A stretch of DNA of 64,000 bases from CAZMVY01 sp964617875. GTDB taxonomy: Bacteria; Planctomycetota; Phycisphaerae; UBA1845; PWPN01. Shown piece by piece: positions 7,896-16,257 of this stretch (position 1 is its first letter; the number at the start of each line of letters is the position of its first letter). The notes under the pieces are model-generated. The model saw nothing but the letters and a program-made list of their open reading frames with translations, ran no database searches and was not told the origin of the DNA. Position numbers and translations under genes: made by a program. Location of the stretch: contig CAZUAI010000011.1 of assembly GCA_964617875.1 (NCBI GenBank), positions 1 to 64,000 on the forward strand, given 5' to 3'.

Positions 7896-9488
7896 ATGTT
7901 CAGGGCAACCCCCCTTCTCCCCGCTATGTTTGGTGTCGTCGGTCTCGTGTCGGGCACGGCGGTTGCGGACACATGCCTCACGATCAACTTCGACGACTTG
8001 GTCGTCGGCACGAGCGTCACGACGCAGTATGCCGGCGTGACCTTCAGCGCCTGGTACGGAGGCACCCCGTGGTCGGCACCGATCATCTACAACCCCAGCG
8101 GCACCACGTCGTCCGAGCCGCAATGCCTCAGCGCCAAGGGCGACGCGCAGAACGAGTTCAGCGATGAGTACTTGCGCATGCAGTTCGATCGCGATCAGGC
8201 GGAGGTCACATTCACGGTCGGCGTCCGCATCGGTTGCGCCGCCAGCGATACCGTGCAAATCCGCTGGTACAACTCCGGCGGCGGGTTTCTCGGTTCGATG
8301 AACGTTCCCGTCAACGGCACGCTTCGGGAGCGGTGCCTCGTGTTCGTGCGGGTCGCGCCGGGCGTCGCGTTCCGTCGGGTCGAGGTCGAGGCGGGCGCTG
8401 TCGGCGGCTGCGCGGCGCGGTTCGAGCTGATCGACGACGTGAGCTTCAACATCGACACCACGCCGCCGACGGCCGAGATCACGTCGCCGAGCCAGTTGGC
8501 CTGCGTTTGCTCCGGCACCACGATCTTCGGCTCCGCGTACGATCCGGACGGCCCCATCCTGCGATGGAGGCTCGAGCGCAAGGCGCTCGGAGCGACGAGT
8601 TGGACGCTGATTCGCCAAGCGACGTCGGCGGTGATCAACGGCGCACTGGCCACCTGGACTCCGGCCCCCAGTGCCGGAGACGGCTACTACACGCTGCGAC
8701 TGACCGTCACTAACGCCTGCGAACTCGAGACCGTCTGGACGACCGACGTCTGGCTTGACCGGGCCTTCAACAGCCTCGACCTGCGTGCCCCGGCCTCCGG
8801 GACCGTGGTCGGCGGCACGGTCTGCGCGGACGGAACCGCCTTGGACCATTGCGGCGGGAGCTTCACCGTCGAGCACAGTCCGGCGCCCGGCGGCATCTTT
8901 ACGCCGTTCGACAGCATCCTTCCGCCGTGGGTCCTGTACGATCCGCTCGGCTCATGGGACACGCGTCTCGGGGTTGTCGATGGCAACTACGTGATACGGC
9001 TCACCGGCACCGACGGCTGCGGCAACACGGCAAGCGAACAGGTCACCGTGACGATCGACAACACGGCGCCCATCGGCGTCATCACGTCACCCACCGAATG
9101 CAGCTATGTCAGCGGCATCGTTCGCGTCCTCGGCACGGCGCAGGATGCGAACCTGGCCGGCTGGACACTGCACTATGCGGGCGGGGACGTTCACGAATGG
9201 ACCCTCATCGCGGAAGGGAACGCGGCGGTCATCAACGGCCTCCTGGGCAACTGGGACACACGGCGGTTGCGGCCGTGCGCATACACGCTGCGTCTGCTCG
9301 TGACCGACCGGGCGGTCATCGACTGCAACGGCGCCGCCCACAACCAGAAGGAGTACCTCGTCTCCGTCAACGTGGGCACGCTCGCGAGCCAGGTGGACGT
9401 GGACCACGACGGCGACGTAGACCTGGACGACTTCAAGTCGTTCGCAGCGTGCTTCAATGGCCCGAACCGCCCGCCGGCGTGCCCATAA
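7896..9488 (+). CDS. Secreted Ig-like-repeat protein with dockerin-type C-terminal tail
   Basis: 530 residues with a signal peptide (cleavage near GTAVA-D). The N-terminal part (DDLVVGTSVTTQYAGVTFS) resembles a lectin/PEP-type beta-sandwich start. Three repeats follow beginning with a Pro/Thr strand and ITSP (TTPPTAEITSP, DLRAPASGTVVGG, TAPIGVITSP), spaced about 110-140 residues apart, as in bacterial Ig-like domains. The last 31 residues carry one EF-hand-like loop, DVDHDGDVDLDDF, then ACFNGPNRPPACP and the stop. Two other intact exported proteins of the window end the same way. AAAGGAG lies about 10 bases before the ATG. Function is probably structural or glycan-binding on the cell surface; no catalytic motif seen. 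Confidence 0.85.
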   Translation: MFRATPLLPAMFGVVGLVSGTAVADTCLTINFDDLVVGTSVTTQYAGVTFSAWYGGTPWSAPIIYNPSGTTSSEPQCLSAKGDAQNEFSDEYLRMQFDRDQAEVTFTVGVRIGCAASDTVQIRWYNSGGGFLGSMNVPVNGTLRERCLVFVRVAPGVAFRRVEVEAGAVGGCAARFELIDDVSFNIDTTPPTAEITSPSQLACVCSGTTIFGSAYDPDGPILRWRLERKALGATSWTLIRQATSAVINGALATWTPAPSAGDGYYTLRLTVTNACELETVWTTDVWLDRAFNSLDLRAPASGTVVGGTVCADGTALDHCGGSFTVEHSPAPGGIFTPFDSILPPWVLYDPLGSWDTRLGVVDGNYVIRLTGTDGCGNTASEQVTVTIDNTAPIGVITSPTECSYVSGIVRVLGTAQDANLAGWTLHYAGGDVHEWTLIAEGNAAVINGLLGNWDTRRLRPCAYTLRLLVTDRAVIDCNGAAHNQKEYLVSVNVGTLASQVDVDHDGDVDLDDFKSFAACFNGPNRPPACP

Positions 9489-9571
9489 GACGCGGTGGCC
9501 CCGGTACCGGGCAATGAAGGACTGGGGTGCGTCGGGCCCGCGGCTCCCCGACAACGTGCCGTCGGAGAGAA

Positions 9572-9605
9572 ACGGCCCTGGCGGGCGTTTGCCGGCCAGG
9601 GCCGT
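9572..9605. terminator. Hairpin between convergent genes, likely bidirectional terminator
   Basis: ACGGCCCTGGC at 9572-9582 and GCCAGGGCCGT at 9595-9605 form a perfect 11-bp stem with a 12-nt loop. It sits between the stops of two convergent genes. There is no T tract on either side. Confidence 0.55.
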
Positions 9606-9643
9606 GGAGGTACTCGTCTCGGGTGGGCCGTCGCGGCCTCGCG

Positions 9644-11149
9644 TTACCAGGTCAGGTTGATCTCGAAGCGCCAGAACATGGCCGGGTCGTTGTTGGCCCT
9701 CGCGTAGAAGTCGCCCGGGAAGAAGAACTCCGGCATGGCCCGGATGAACATGTGGTCGTTGATCGTGTACTTGGCGTACGGGATCAGCATCTGGCCGCGG
9801 AAACCCCCGCTGGCAAACATCGCCGGCGTTACGAGGTTGCCCGGCGGCGACTGATCGGCGAAGAGGAAGAAGTACTTGAGTCCGAGTTCCAGGTTCTTCA
9901 GCGGCTTGCCGGACCAGCCGGGCCCCACGCGGTGCAGGTTGGTGAAATCGAAGTTGCGGCTCTCGCGCGTCCAGAGGAAGCCCTGCTCCGTCCACCGCGG
10001 GTAGCGGCCCCACAGCGTATCGAAGCCCTCGTAGGTTCCCCGCGTGTCGGGGTCGTCGCCCGAGAGGTACTCGTATTCGAAGAAGTATTCCTGCTTCCAG
10101 GCGTCGTTCACGAAGTAGCTCAGCCGGTTGTTCGATCCGAGGGCACAGATCGACTGGTTCTTCACCCCGCCGATATTCCGGTTGCCGAACTGGCCGGCCA
10201 GGTCCAGCCGGACCTTCCAGTGATCCGTGAACTCGTGGGCCACCCGCGTGCCGAACATGTAGATGTCCGCGTTGTAGCCGGTCCACCGGTTGAGAAACTG
10301 CTCGTGCTCGCCGTGCTTGTACACGAAATAGGGGCTGATCTCCGTCTTGGCGATCGACTTGTTCGTCACGTACACAATCACGCCCTGCTCATCCTGCTCC
10401 TCGAGCAGCGGCGGGACCTCGCCGTCATTGATCTTCGGGATCCACGCCTTTCCCTGGGCGTCGTTCTGCAGGTACGTGAGGTCGATGGTGGTCTTGATTT
10501 CCTTGATGTCGTAGATCGCGCGAATCGCGTCAAAGTAGAACGTGCGCGATCCGTCGAGCGGCGTGCCGTCGCCCGTCCACCATCCGTCGCCGATCATGAT
10601 GTCCTGTCGGCCGCCGATGATCGTCAGCGGCAGCCCCAGGAAGTTCGTCAGCTTGAGGTAGAGGTTGTCGATCAGAACCTCGTCCCGCTCGTCCAGCCAG
10701 CCCCGGTGGATCGGGTCGGCCGGATCATTGGCGTTGCCGATGTTCTTCGGCCAGCACATGTTCCAGCCTTCCCACGTGATGCGGGTGAACAACTCGACGT
10801 CCTTCACCGGCATGATCGACGACCACCACCGCCCGCGATACCGCTGGTAGTGCTGGTCGTGCGCCGCCTCCCGGTTGCTCAGCCCGAACTCGTTGTGCCA
10901 GTATTCATCGCGCAGGCGAAGGTCCGCACCCCACTTGAACCAGGGCACCGGGTTCTTCGTTTTCTTCACGAAATCCTCGAACGGATCCGCCGGCGCCGGG
11001 GCCGGCGCGCTCGTCGCCGACGGCGCGAGCCCGAAGCCCCCCGTGCCGCCCGGCTGCGTCGTCTGCCCGAAGGCCGTCAACGCCATCGCGGCAAGCGAAC
11101 AGCCGAACGCCGCAAACATCCATGCCCGCCTGTGGGTCTCTTGCGTCAT
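9644..11149 (-). CDS. Outer-membrane beta-barrel, alginate-export (AlgE)-like channel
   Basis: 501 residues with a signal peptide (cleavage near TAFGQ), a Pro/Ala-rich linker, then a barrel: GADLRLRDEYWHN opens the domain, followed by alternating aromatic strands (ELFTRITWEGWNM, LTIIGGRQDIMIGDGWW, NADIYMFGTRVAHEF, KNLELGLKYFFLFAD). The chain ends FWRFEINLTW, an aromatic C-terminal strand of the kind recognised by the Bam machinery. The pattern matches the alginate_exp family of outer-membrane channels, whose members pass acidic polysaccharides or other solutes. Two tiny lipoprotein genes lie just upstream on the same strand (77 bp gap) and could share its transcript. Substrate is inference only. 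Confidence 0.8.
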   Translation of the reverse strand: MTQETHRRAWMFAAFGCSLAAMALTAFGQTTQPGGTGGFGLAPSATSAPAPAPADPFEDFVKKTKNPVPWFKWGADLRLRDEYWHNEFGLSNREAAHDQHYQRYRGRWWSSIMPVKDVELFTRITWEGWNMCWPKNIGNANDPADPIHRGWLDERDEVLIDNLYLKLTNFLGLPLTIIGGRQDIMIGDGWWTGDGTPLDGSRTFYFDAIRAIYDIKEIKTTIDLTYLQNDAQGKAWIPKINDGEVPPLLEEQDEQGVIVYVTNKSIAKTEISPYFVYKHGEHEQFLNRWTGYNADIYMFGTRVAHEFTDHWKVRLDLAGQFGNRNIGGVKNQSICALGSNNRLSYFVNDAWKQEYFFEYEYLSGDDPDTRGTYEGFDTLWGRYPRWTEQGFLWTRESRNFDFTNLHRVGPGWSGKPLKNLELGLKYFFLFADQSPPGNLVTPAMFASGGFRGQMLIPYAKYTINDHMFIRAMPEFFFPGDFYARANNDPAMFWRFEINLTW

Positions 11150-11226
11150 ACGCCGTACTCCTCTTCCGGACAGCTCAGATTAGAGGCCCCCTCTTCACTG
11201 TCTCACGCCGTTCCACTCGAGGCCCA

Positions 11227-11421
11227 CTACGTCGGGAGCTTCGTCCCGAGGGCGTCGTTAAACATCCGGTTGATGATGGACGTCCAAAGGCTGTTGCTGA
11301 ACGTCTGCCCGGCATTGGACACCGCCGTCTTCAGACTCGTCTGTGTCGGACAACCGTAGTCAAACAGGCATCCGGCGCACGCCAAGGCCAACAGGGCTCG
11401 CTTCCATCGCAAATATCTCAT
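11227..11421 (-). CDS. Small predicted lipoprotein (paralogue A)
   Basis: 64 residues: MRYLRWKRALLALACAG leads into a Cys-containing lipobox region (CLFDYGCP), then a short Ser/Asn-rich tail SNSLWTSIINRMFNDALG. AGGACAG precedes the ATG at 11419-11421. It resembles the next gene upstream in length, N terminus and the G-C-P motif after the hydrophobic segment. No known family recognised. Probably an envelope-anchored peptide. Confidence 0.6.
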   Translation of the reverse strand: MRYLRWKRALLALACAGCLFDYGCPTQTSLKTAVSNAGQTFSNSLWTSIINRMFNDALGTKLPT

Positions 11422-11557
11422 CTTGTCTGTCCTTTCTTGTTTCAGGTTACCGTGTTTCACCCGCTCCACCGCCGGGCGATGCGTCCGCGGCATGTCGCGA
11501 ACGCCTCACGTCCGGCCCGCATTCGTCAACAACCTGCTTTCGCCGACCCGGCGAACG

Positions 11558-11746
11558 CTAGATCAGCCCCGTGCCGTAGTCGAACCACTTCTTGAACGCG
11601 TTCTTGGCAATCTCCACGAACAGACCGGAGCCCGCCTTCGCGAACGCGTTCGTGAAATACGACTGGTCGTAGGGACACCCTGTCTGGAGGAGAAGGCCGC
11701 CGCACAGGAGCGCCAGCATCAACCGCTTCAGTCTCAACCACATCAT
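11558..11746 (-). CDS. Small predicted lipoprotein (paralogue B)
   Basis: 62 residues: MMWLRLKRLMLALLCGG, lipobox LLLQTGCP, then an amphipathic tail FVEIAKNAFKKWFDYGTG. AGGATT lies upstream of the start at 11746. It shares with paralogue A the layout Leu/Arg N terminus, G-C-P, about 40-residue tail ending in a Gly-Thr-rich segment. The -10/-35 pair at 11949-11978 on the minus strand would drive it. Function unknown. Confidence 0.6.
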   Translation of the reverse strand: MMWLRLKRLMLALLCGGLLLQTGCPYDQSYFTNAFAKAGSGLFVEIAKNAFKKWFDYGTGLI

Positions 11747-11850
11747 AGACAATCCTTTCTGTTGCCTGGATCCGCACTCAACCGTGTACCTGCGAACCGT
11801 GACATCCGCTTGACCGCGAACGAATGTCGCGATTCTCATAGGACGCGCCA

Positions 11851-11934
11851 TCAGCCGTTGCCGGTGGCGATCACCGCGCCTGCGACGCCGCCGACAACGG
11901 AGAGCATGATACCGACGACCACGACCCATTTCAA
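11851..11934 (-). CDS. Possible 27-residue hydrophobic peptide
   Basis: A short frame beginning at TTG (11932-11934) reads MKWVVVVGIMLSVVGGVAG and then AVIATGNG before a stop. It is a single glycine-zipper-like membrane segment, a composition unlikely to arise from noise in this GC-rich DNA. However there is no Shine-Dalgarno site and the predicted transcript start lies only about 8 bases upstream. An internal ATG is possible. It may be a leader peptide for the small lipoprotein genes, or not translated. Confidence 0.3.
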   Translation of the reverse strand: MKWVVVVGIMLSVVGGVAGAVIATGNG

Positions 11935-11948
11935 CAGCCCGAGGGGTT

Positions 11949-11978
11949 ATTATCAGCCTTTTTTTCTGCCACCGCCAA
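11949..11978 (-). promoter_or_regulatory. Sigma-70-type promoter, minus strand
   Basis: Read on the minus strand: TTGGCG (11973-11978), 18-bp spacer, GATAAT (11949-11954). It would transcribe the two small lipoprotein genes and perhaps the outer-membrane channel. Confidence 0.5.
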
Positions 11979-12068
11979 GTTTTTCGCCTTTGCACAACGA
12001 GACGCGGTGGGCCATGGACCCCGGTGCGGTTGGATCGAATCCATCAGAATACACACGAACAAGTCCGT

Positions 12069-12108
12069 TGCGGCGTTTTAGGCCGCATAAGCGCACGCTG
12101 TAGTGCGC
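12069..12108. other. Two tandem hairpins in a divergent intergenic region
   Basis: TGCGGC/GCCGCA (12069-12074 with 12082-12087) and GCGCAC/GTGCGC (12091-12096 with 12103-12108) are adjacent perfect stems. They lie in the 623-bp gap 11747-12369 between divergent genes, so they could be part of a structured leader, a terminator for an unseen RNA, or an operator. The remainder of the gap to 12369 shows no coding signal. Confidence 0.35.
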
Positions 12109-12369
12109 GCCACCATAATTCAATTCTGCGGCGGCGCGGCAGCGTTCAGCCAAGTCGGGCGGCACGCACCCGACACGTCCGGCCTTGGGGGTAGGCTGGC
12201 TGGCGGCTGTGCCCCGTCGCCGGCGAGGCCTGTTGAGCGCCCCTGGTTCGCACAAACGCCATGCCGCAAGCTTGTCCTGGGGACGTCGAGAGTTTACGAT
12301 AAGGCCGGTGTATGGAAGACTCAGGCGCCCGCAACGCGCGAGAGGCGCGGCGGAGGGGTGGTCAAAGTC

Positions 12370-13065
12370 ATGGCGATCCAATTTGCATGTGCCGCGTGTC
12401 AACAGCCCATTGAGGTGGATGACGCCTGGGCAAACCAGACGGTTTCTTGTCCCTATTGCCGGCGGGTCGTGCTGGCGCCGGCGCAATCGACGCTCCAGCT
12501 CGACATGGTTCCCCCGGCATCGAAGCCCGGCATGGCGGGTACCGCCCCGGGGTCCGGCGATTTCACGGCGATGCCCCCGCCCCCGCCGCGCGACTATCCC
12601 CTGGGGGCCGGCCAGAGGACCTCGGCAACCGTCGGGGCGGCGACCGTCGGCCCACCGGCCGGCAACGCTCTCGGGAACTGGTCGGTCGTGCTCGGCGTCC
12701 TCGCCTGGGTCGGCCTGATCGCGGCGGCGGCAGTGCTCATGCCCACGCTGAAGGAGATCATGGACTCCGTTGCCACCAGCATGCCCACGGGGACGTCGAT
12801 CCCGCAACACGAATTGAATCAGCGGTTGCAGGAGCGATTGCAGGAGCGCGTGCTTAAGGATCCGACGGCGATGAAGACCGTCATGTTGGCCCTGGTCGCC
12901 ATGGTGGGCGCCGAACTGCTCGGTCTGATCGGACTCATCCTCGGCCTGCTGGGCGCCAGCCGTTCGAATGTCCGCAAGGGGACGGCGATTGCGGGGGTCG
13001 TCATCTGCGCGGCGTTCCTCGCAGGCCAATGCGGCATTCTCACGCTCGGGGCCCTGTCGGGCTGA
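12370..13065 (+). CDS. Zinc-ribbon membrane protein
   Basis: 231 residues. The N terminus has a zinc ribbon (Cys7, Cys10, Cys27, Cys30: CAACQQP ... CPYC), followed by a Pro/Ala-rich linker (about 40-110) and three to four hydrophobic segments (about 105-130, 178-198, 205-231). Such MJ0042-like ribbon plus membrane proteins are common in Planctomycetes; the role is unknown. An intermediate hydrophilic helix (QHELNQRLQERLQERV) could form a coiled coil. The ATG at 12370 was chosen because the ribbon starts immediately after it. The gap that follows (13066-13395) contains only a TACAAT box near its end. Confidence 0.7.
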   Translation: MAIQFACAACQQPIEVDDAWANQTVSCPYCRRVVLAPAQSTLQLDMVPPASKPGMAGTAPGSGDFTAMPPPPPRDYPLGAGQRTSATVGAATVGPPAGNALGNWSVVLGVLAWVGLIAAAAVLMPTLKEIMDSVATSMPTGTSIPQHELNQRLQERLQERVLKDPTAMKTVMLALVAMVGAELLGLIGLILGLLGASRSNVRKGTAIAGVVICAAFLAGQCGILTLGALSG

Positions 13066-13323
13066 AGGCTGCCGTGAGTCGCGGGAGGCTCCATGGCGAG
13101 ACCGCATCCGCGCGGTCATTCGGCTTTATGAGCGCAAGCAGCAGCGAAGGACATGGCCCCGTCGTGGGCGCGCCCCTGGCTGTCGCCCGTGACCCCGGCC
13201 TTTCATCGTGCGGACCCAGTTGCTTCCGGTGTTTGAACCAGACGACGAGCGTTCGGCTTGGTTTGATGCCCGTGGTCTGGGCGAACCGGCGGAATTACCC
13301 TACGAGCAAAAGTGCAGGTTGTG

Positions 13324-13329
13324 TACAAT
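13324..13329 (+). promoter_or_regulatory. -10-like element TACAAT ahead of the MoxR operon
   Basis: GTGTACAATAG lies 66 bp before the first gene of the operon. No good -35 (TACGAG at the expected place). It matches the same element ahead of other genes in the window. Confidence 0.4.
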
Positions 13330-13395
13330 AGCTGAAAGCCGCAACATGTGTGGCTCAGGAGCGTCATAGTTGTTAGGCACGAACGGAGCTGCACC

Positions 13396-15222
13396 ATGTC
13401 AGACCTGGATCGAACGGTGCGTTTGGCCCAGCGGCGTCTGTGGCTGAACCGCTGGCTGCGCGTGCTGGGCTGGTCGGCCGTCATCGCCGCCGGCGCGTAC
13501 GTGCTCGCGGCGGTGCCGAACAAGCTGCTGATGTTCACGGAGCACCCGTGGTACTACCCGGGTGCTGCGCTGGGGGCGGTTGGGTTGGCCCTCGTCGTGT
13601 CCTCCATCTGGTTTCTGGTGACGCGGGACGACCGGTTCGCGGCGGCGGCGGCGCTCGACGTGGCGGCGGGGCTGAAGGAGCGGATCAGCAGCGGCCTGTA
13701 CTGCGCCCAGTCGACAGACCCTTTCGGGCAGGCGGTGTACGAAGACGCCGGCCGGATCAGCCGTTCCATCTCGCCGCGGAGCCACCTTCGGGTGGCCTTT
13801 CCGCGGTCGGCGGCGTATGCACTCGGGACCATCGCACTGGCGTTGCTGGTGTCGTTCGTGATCCCGCCGCTGGACCTGCTCGGCAAGCAGGAGGCGAAGA
13901 AGGCGGCCGAGGAACGCGAAAAGCCGATTGCGAAGGCGAAAGAGGTCGTCACCCGACGGTTCGACCGCATCAGGGAGATGGCGAAGGACAACCCGCTGCT
14001 GCAGAAGATGGACGGGCTGCAGAACCTCGATCCGCAGACGGAGGCGAAGGCGCAGTCCTCGCTCGATGTGCGGCAGAACGCGGTCAAACAGATCGACAAC
14101 CTGATCAAGGGCGTCCAGGAACGGCAGGCCCGGAGCGAGCGGGGCACGCTTGATGCGATGAACAAGATGCTCCGGCGGGTGAGCGACCTGCAAAAGGGGC
14201 AGGACAGCTCGATGGAGAAGCTCAACAAGGCGCTGGCGGCGGGCGATTTCCAGGCCGCGCGGGAGGCCCTGGACGAGTTGAAGAAGAAGGCGGCCGAGAA
14301 CGCCCAGACGCCCGAACAGAAGCAGCAGGCCGAGGCGCTCCAGAAGCAGCTCGCGTCCCTGTCGGAGAAGCTCGACAAGGCCGCCGCCGCCCAGCAGCTC
14401 GACAAGAAGCTCGCCGAGCAGCTTCAGAAGGCCGGCATCGACGCCAGGGAACTCGAGAAGAAGCTCTCGCAGCTCAGCAGGGAGGATCTGGAGAAGATCG
14501 CGAAGCAGCTTGAGAAGCAAGGGGTTTCCAAGGAGCAGATCGAGGAGGCGATCAGGAAGATCCAGGAGCAGTCGAAGGCGTGCAAAGCGTGCAAGAACCT
14601 TGCCGACGGGCTCGGGAAGGCCGGACAGGGCATGGCCCGGAAGGCCGCCGACCAGAATGCGGGCGCCGCGGCGGCGGCGCAGGGCCTCAGCGCGGCCGAC
14701 CAGCAGCTGAGCGAGCTGGAGCAGATGCAGCAGGAGGTCAACCAGCTCGAAGCGGCGATGAACGAGCTGCAGAGCGCGAAAGCAGACCTCGGCAAGCCGT
14801 GCGGCCAGTGCAACGGGACGGGGATGTGCAACGGCAAGCCGTGCGGCCGGTGCGGCGGCAGCGGCCTGGGCGGCGGCGATCGCCCCGGGTCGGCCGGCGG
14901 CCGTGGCGGCGGGATGGGCGCGCGAGGGATCGGCGAAGGCGGCATCGCGCCGGAGGAGGTCACGGCGTTCAAGACGAACAAACAACGATCGCCGGTGAAG
15001 ACCGGCCCCGGATCGTTGATCGGCCAGACGTGGGTAGACGGCGAACAGATCAAAGGGCAGGCCAACTCGGAATATGTGGAGACGGCCATTTCGGCCGAAC
15101 GGGACGTGGCGGAGGCGATCAACCAGGAGAAGATGCCCCGGCAGTACCACAAGACGGTCGGCAAGTACTTCGAGCGGATCTCCAGGGATGCCCAGGACGC
15201 CGCCGGCAAAGCGGACAAGTAA
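13396..15222 (+). CDS. Membrane-anchored coiled-coil protein with DnaJ-like Cys-rich cluster
   Basis: 608 residues. Two membrane segments near the N terminus (about 22-42, 55-76) and one near 136-158 are followed by a long Lys/Glu/Gln/Ala-rich coiled coil (about 165-460). A CKACKNL pair (about 395-400) sits in the coil. After it comes CGQCNGTGMCNGKPCGRCGG (about 471-490), repeating the CxxCxGxG logic of DnaJ zinc fingers without a J domain. A Gly-rich linker and an alpha-helical C terminus follow. As first gene of a run leading to MoxR/DUF58/vWA it is probably a structural or substrate-binding part of that system. No assigned family recognised. Confidence 0.75.
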   Translation: MSDLDRTVRLAQRRLWLNRWLRVLGWSAVIAAGAYVLAAVPNKLLMFTEHPWYYPGAALGAVGLALVVSSIWFLVTRDDRFAAAAALDVAAGLKERISSGLYCAQSTDPFGQAVYEDAGRISRSISPRSHLRVAFPRSAAYALGTIALALLVSFVIPPLDLLGKQEAKKAAEEREKPIAKAKEVVTRRFDRIREMAKDNPLLQKMDGLQNLDPQTEAKAQSSLDVRQNAVKQIDNLIKGVQERQARSERGTLDAMNKMLRRVSDLQKGQDSSMEKLNKALAAGDFQAAREALDELKKKAAENAQTPEQKQQAEALQKQLASLSEKLDKAAAAQQLDKKLAEQLQKAGIDARELEKKLSQLSREDLEKIAKQLEKQGVSKEQIEEAIRKIQEQSKACKACKNLADGLGKAGQGMARKAADQNAGAAAAAQGLSAADQQLSELEQMQQEVNQLEAAMNELQSAKADLGKPCGQCNGTGMCNGKPCGRCGGSGLGGGDRPGSAGGRGGGMGARGIGEGGIAPEEVTAFKTNKQRSPVKTGPGSLIGQTWVDGEQIKGQANSEYVETAISAERDVAEAINQEKMPRQYHKTVGKYFERISRDAQDAAGKADK

Positions 15223-15249
15223 GAAAGTGACGAAACGGACCGAAACCGA

Positions 15250-16176
15250 TTGAGCAGGGGCCTCTCGATCTCGCCGTGGTTTGCACTCGTCTGCCTTCTC
15301 GGTGGGCTGTCGGCCTGTGGGCGGTCGTCGCCGGGCGGCTCCACGCCGGAACTCGTATTCGGGCAGACGGGCCTGGGGCCCGGGGATTTCAGCTACCCGC
15401 GGGCGATCGCCGTGGCGCCGGATGGTTGTGTCTTCGTGGTCGACAAGGCGGCGCGGGTGCAGCGCTTCAGCCCGAACGGCGCGTACGAGGCCGGCTGGCG
15501 CATGCCCGCGTGGGAGAACGGCAAGCCCACCGGCATCGCGGTCGATCCGCAGGGCCGCGTCCTGATCGCCGACACACACTACCACCGCGTGATGATCTAT
15601 GACCGCGACGGCCGTCTGTTGGACCGGTTCGGCTCGCGCGGGTCGGGGCCGGGTCAGTTCGAGCTGCCGGGGAGCATCGCGGTCGATGGCGACGGGTTCA
15701 TTTACGTGGGCGAGTACGGAGGCAACGACCGGATCAGCCGGTTCGCGCCGGACTTCCGGTTTGTCGCGGCGTTCGGCGGCCCGGATGCGGGCGACGCGTC
15801 GCTGTCGCGGCCGCAGTCGCTCGACTTCGACGCCGAGCAGACGCTCTGGGTCGCGGACGCCTGCCACCACCGCCTGTGCCGTTTCACGCGGGATGGTAGA
15901 CTACTCACCACGCTGGGGCGGGTGGGTTCGGCGCCCGGCGAGCTGCGATATCCGTATGCCGTTCGCGTGTGCCCGGACGGGAACCTGCTCGTCGCCGAAT
16001 ACGGGAACAACCGCGTGCAGTTGCTGACGCCGCAGGGCCGAAGCCTGTGGGTCTGGGGCCGGGCGGGCCGCGAGCCGGGACAACTGGCGTATCCGTGGTC
16101 GCTGGCGCTCGGACCCGGGCGGCGTGTATACGTGGTGGATTCGGGAAACAACAGGATCCAGGTGCTTCGGTTGTAA
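15250..16176 (+). CDS. NHL-repeat beta-propeller lipoprotein
   Basis: 308 residues starting at TTG (15250-15252). A signal sequence with lipobox LSAC (Cys about 24) is followed by about six NHL repeats of the form P-x-G-I-A-V-D-x-x-G-x-V-x-V-A-D with N-x-R-V-Q or H-x-R-V endings (for example GIAVDPQGRVLIADTHYHRV, LLVAEYGNNRVQLL, VYVVDSGNNRIQVL). NHL propellers bind proteins, RNA or glycans; the anchored form here suggests a periplasmic binding or sensing role. It begins 27 bp after the coiled-coil gene and is followed within 82 bp by the vWA gene, so it is very probably co-transcribed. Confidence 0.8.
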   Translation: MSRGLSISPWFALVCLLGGLSACGRSSPGGSTPELVFGQTGLGPGDFSYPRAIAVAPDGCVFVVDKAARVQRFSPNGAYEAGWRMPAWENGKPTGIAVDPQGRVLIADTHYHRVMIYDRDGRLLDRFGSRGSGPGQFELPGSIAVDGDGFIYVGEYGGNDRISRFAPDFRFVAAFGGPDAGDASLSRPQSLDFDAEQTLWVADACHHRLCRFTRDGRLLTTLGRVGSAPGELRYPYAVRVCPDGNLLVAEYGNNRVQLLTPQGRSLWVWGRAGREPGQLAYPWSLALGPGRRVYVVDSGNNRIQVLRL

Positions 16177-16257
16177 TCCGAAGCCGGAAGCGGACGGCGA
16201 GACGGGCGGACGGGACCGTGATGGCCATGGGCTTCGGCGGATCCGCCGGGGCGTTCT

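Noticed and set aside
12015..12052. tRNA-like T-arm (GGTTGGATCGAATCC)
   Set aside because: No acceptor, D or anticodon stems can be formed around it.
13208..13371. Short plus-strand frame of about 53 codons with a CRLC motif before the MoxR operon
   Set aside because: No Shine-Dalgarno, no recognisable family, and it runs through the likely promoter at 13324; not annotated as a gene.
14802..14868. The CxxCxGxG cluster as evidence for a second DnaJ
   Set aside because: No J domain and no C-terminal DnaJ substrate domains in the 13396-15222 protein; only the zinc motif logic is shared.
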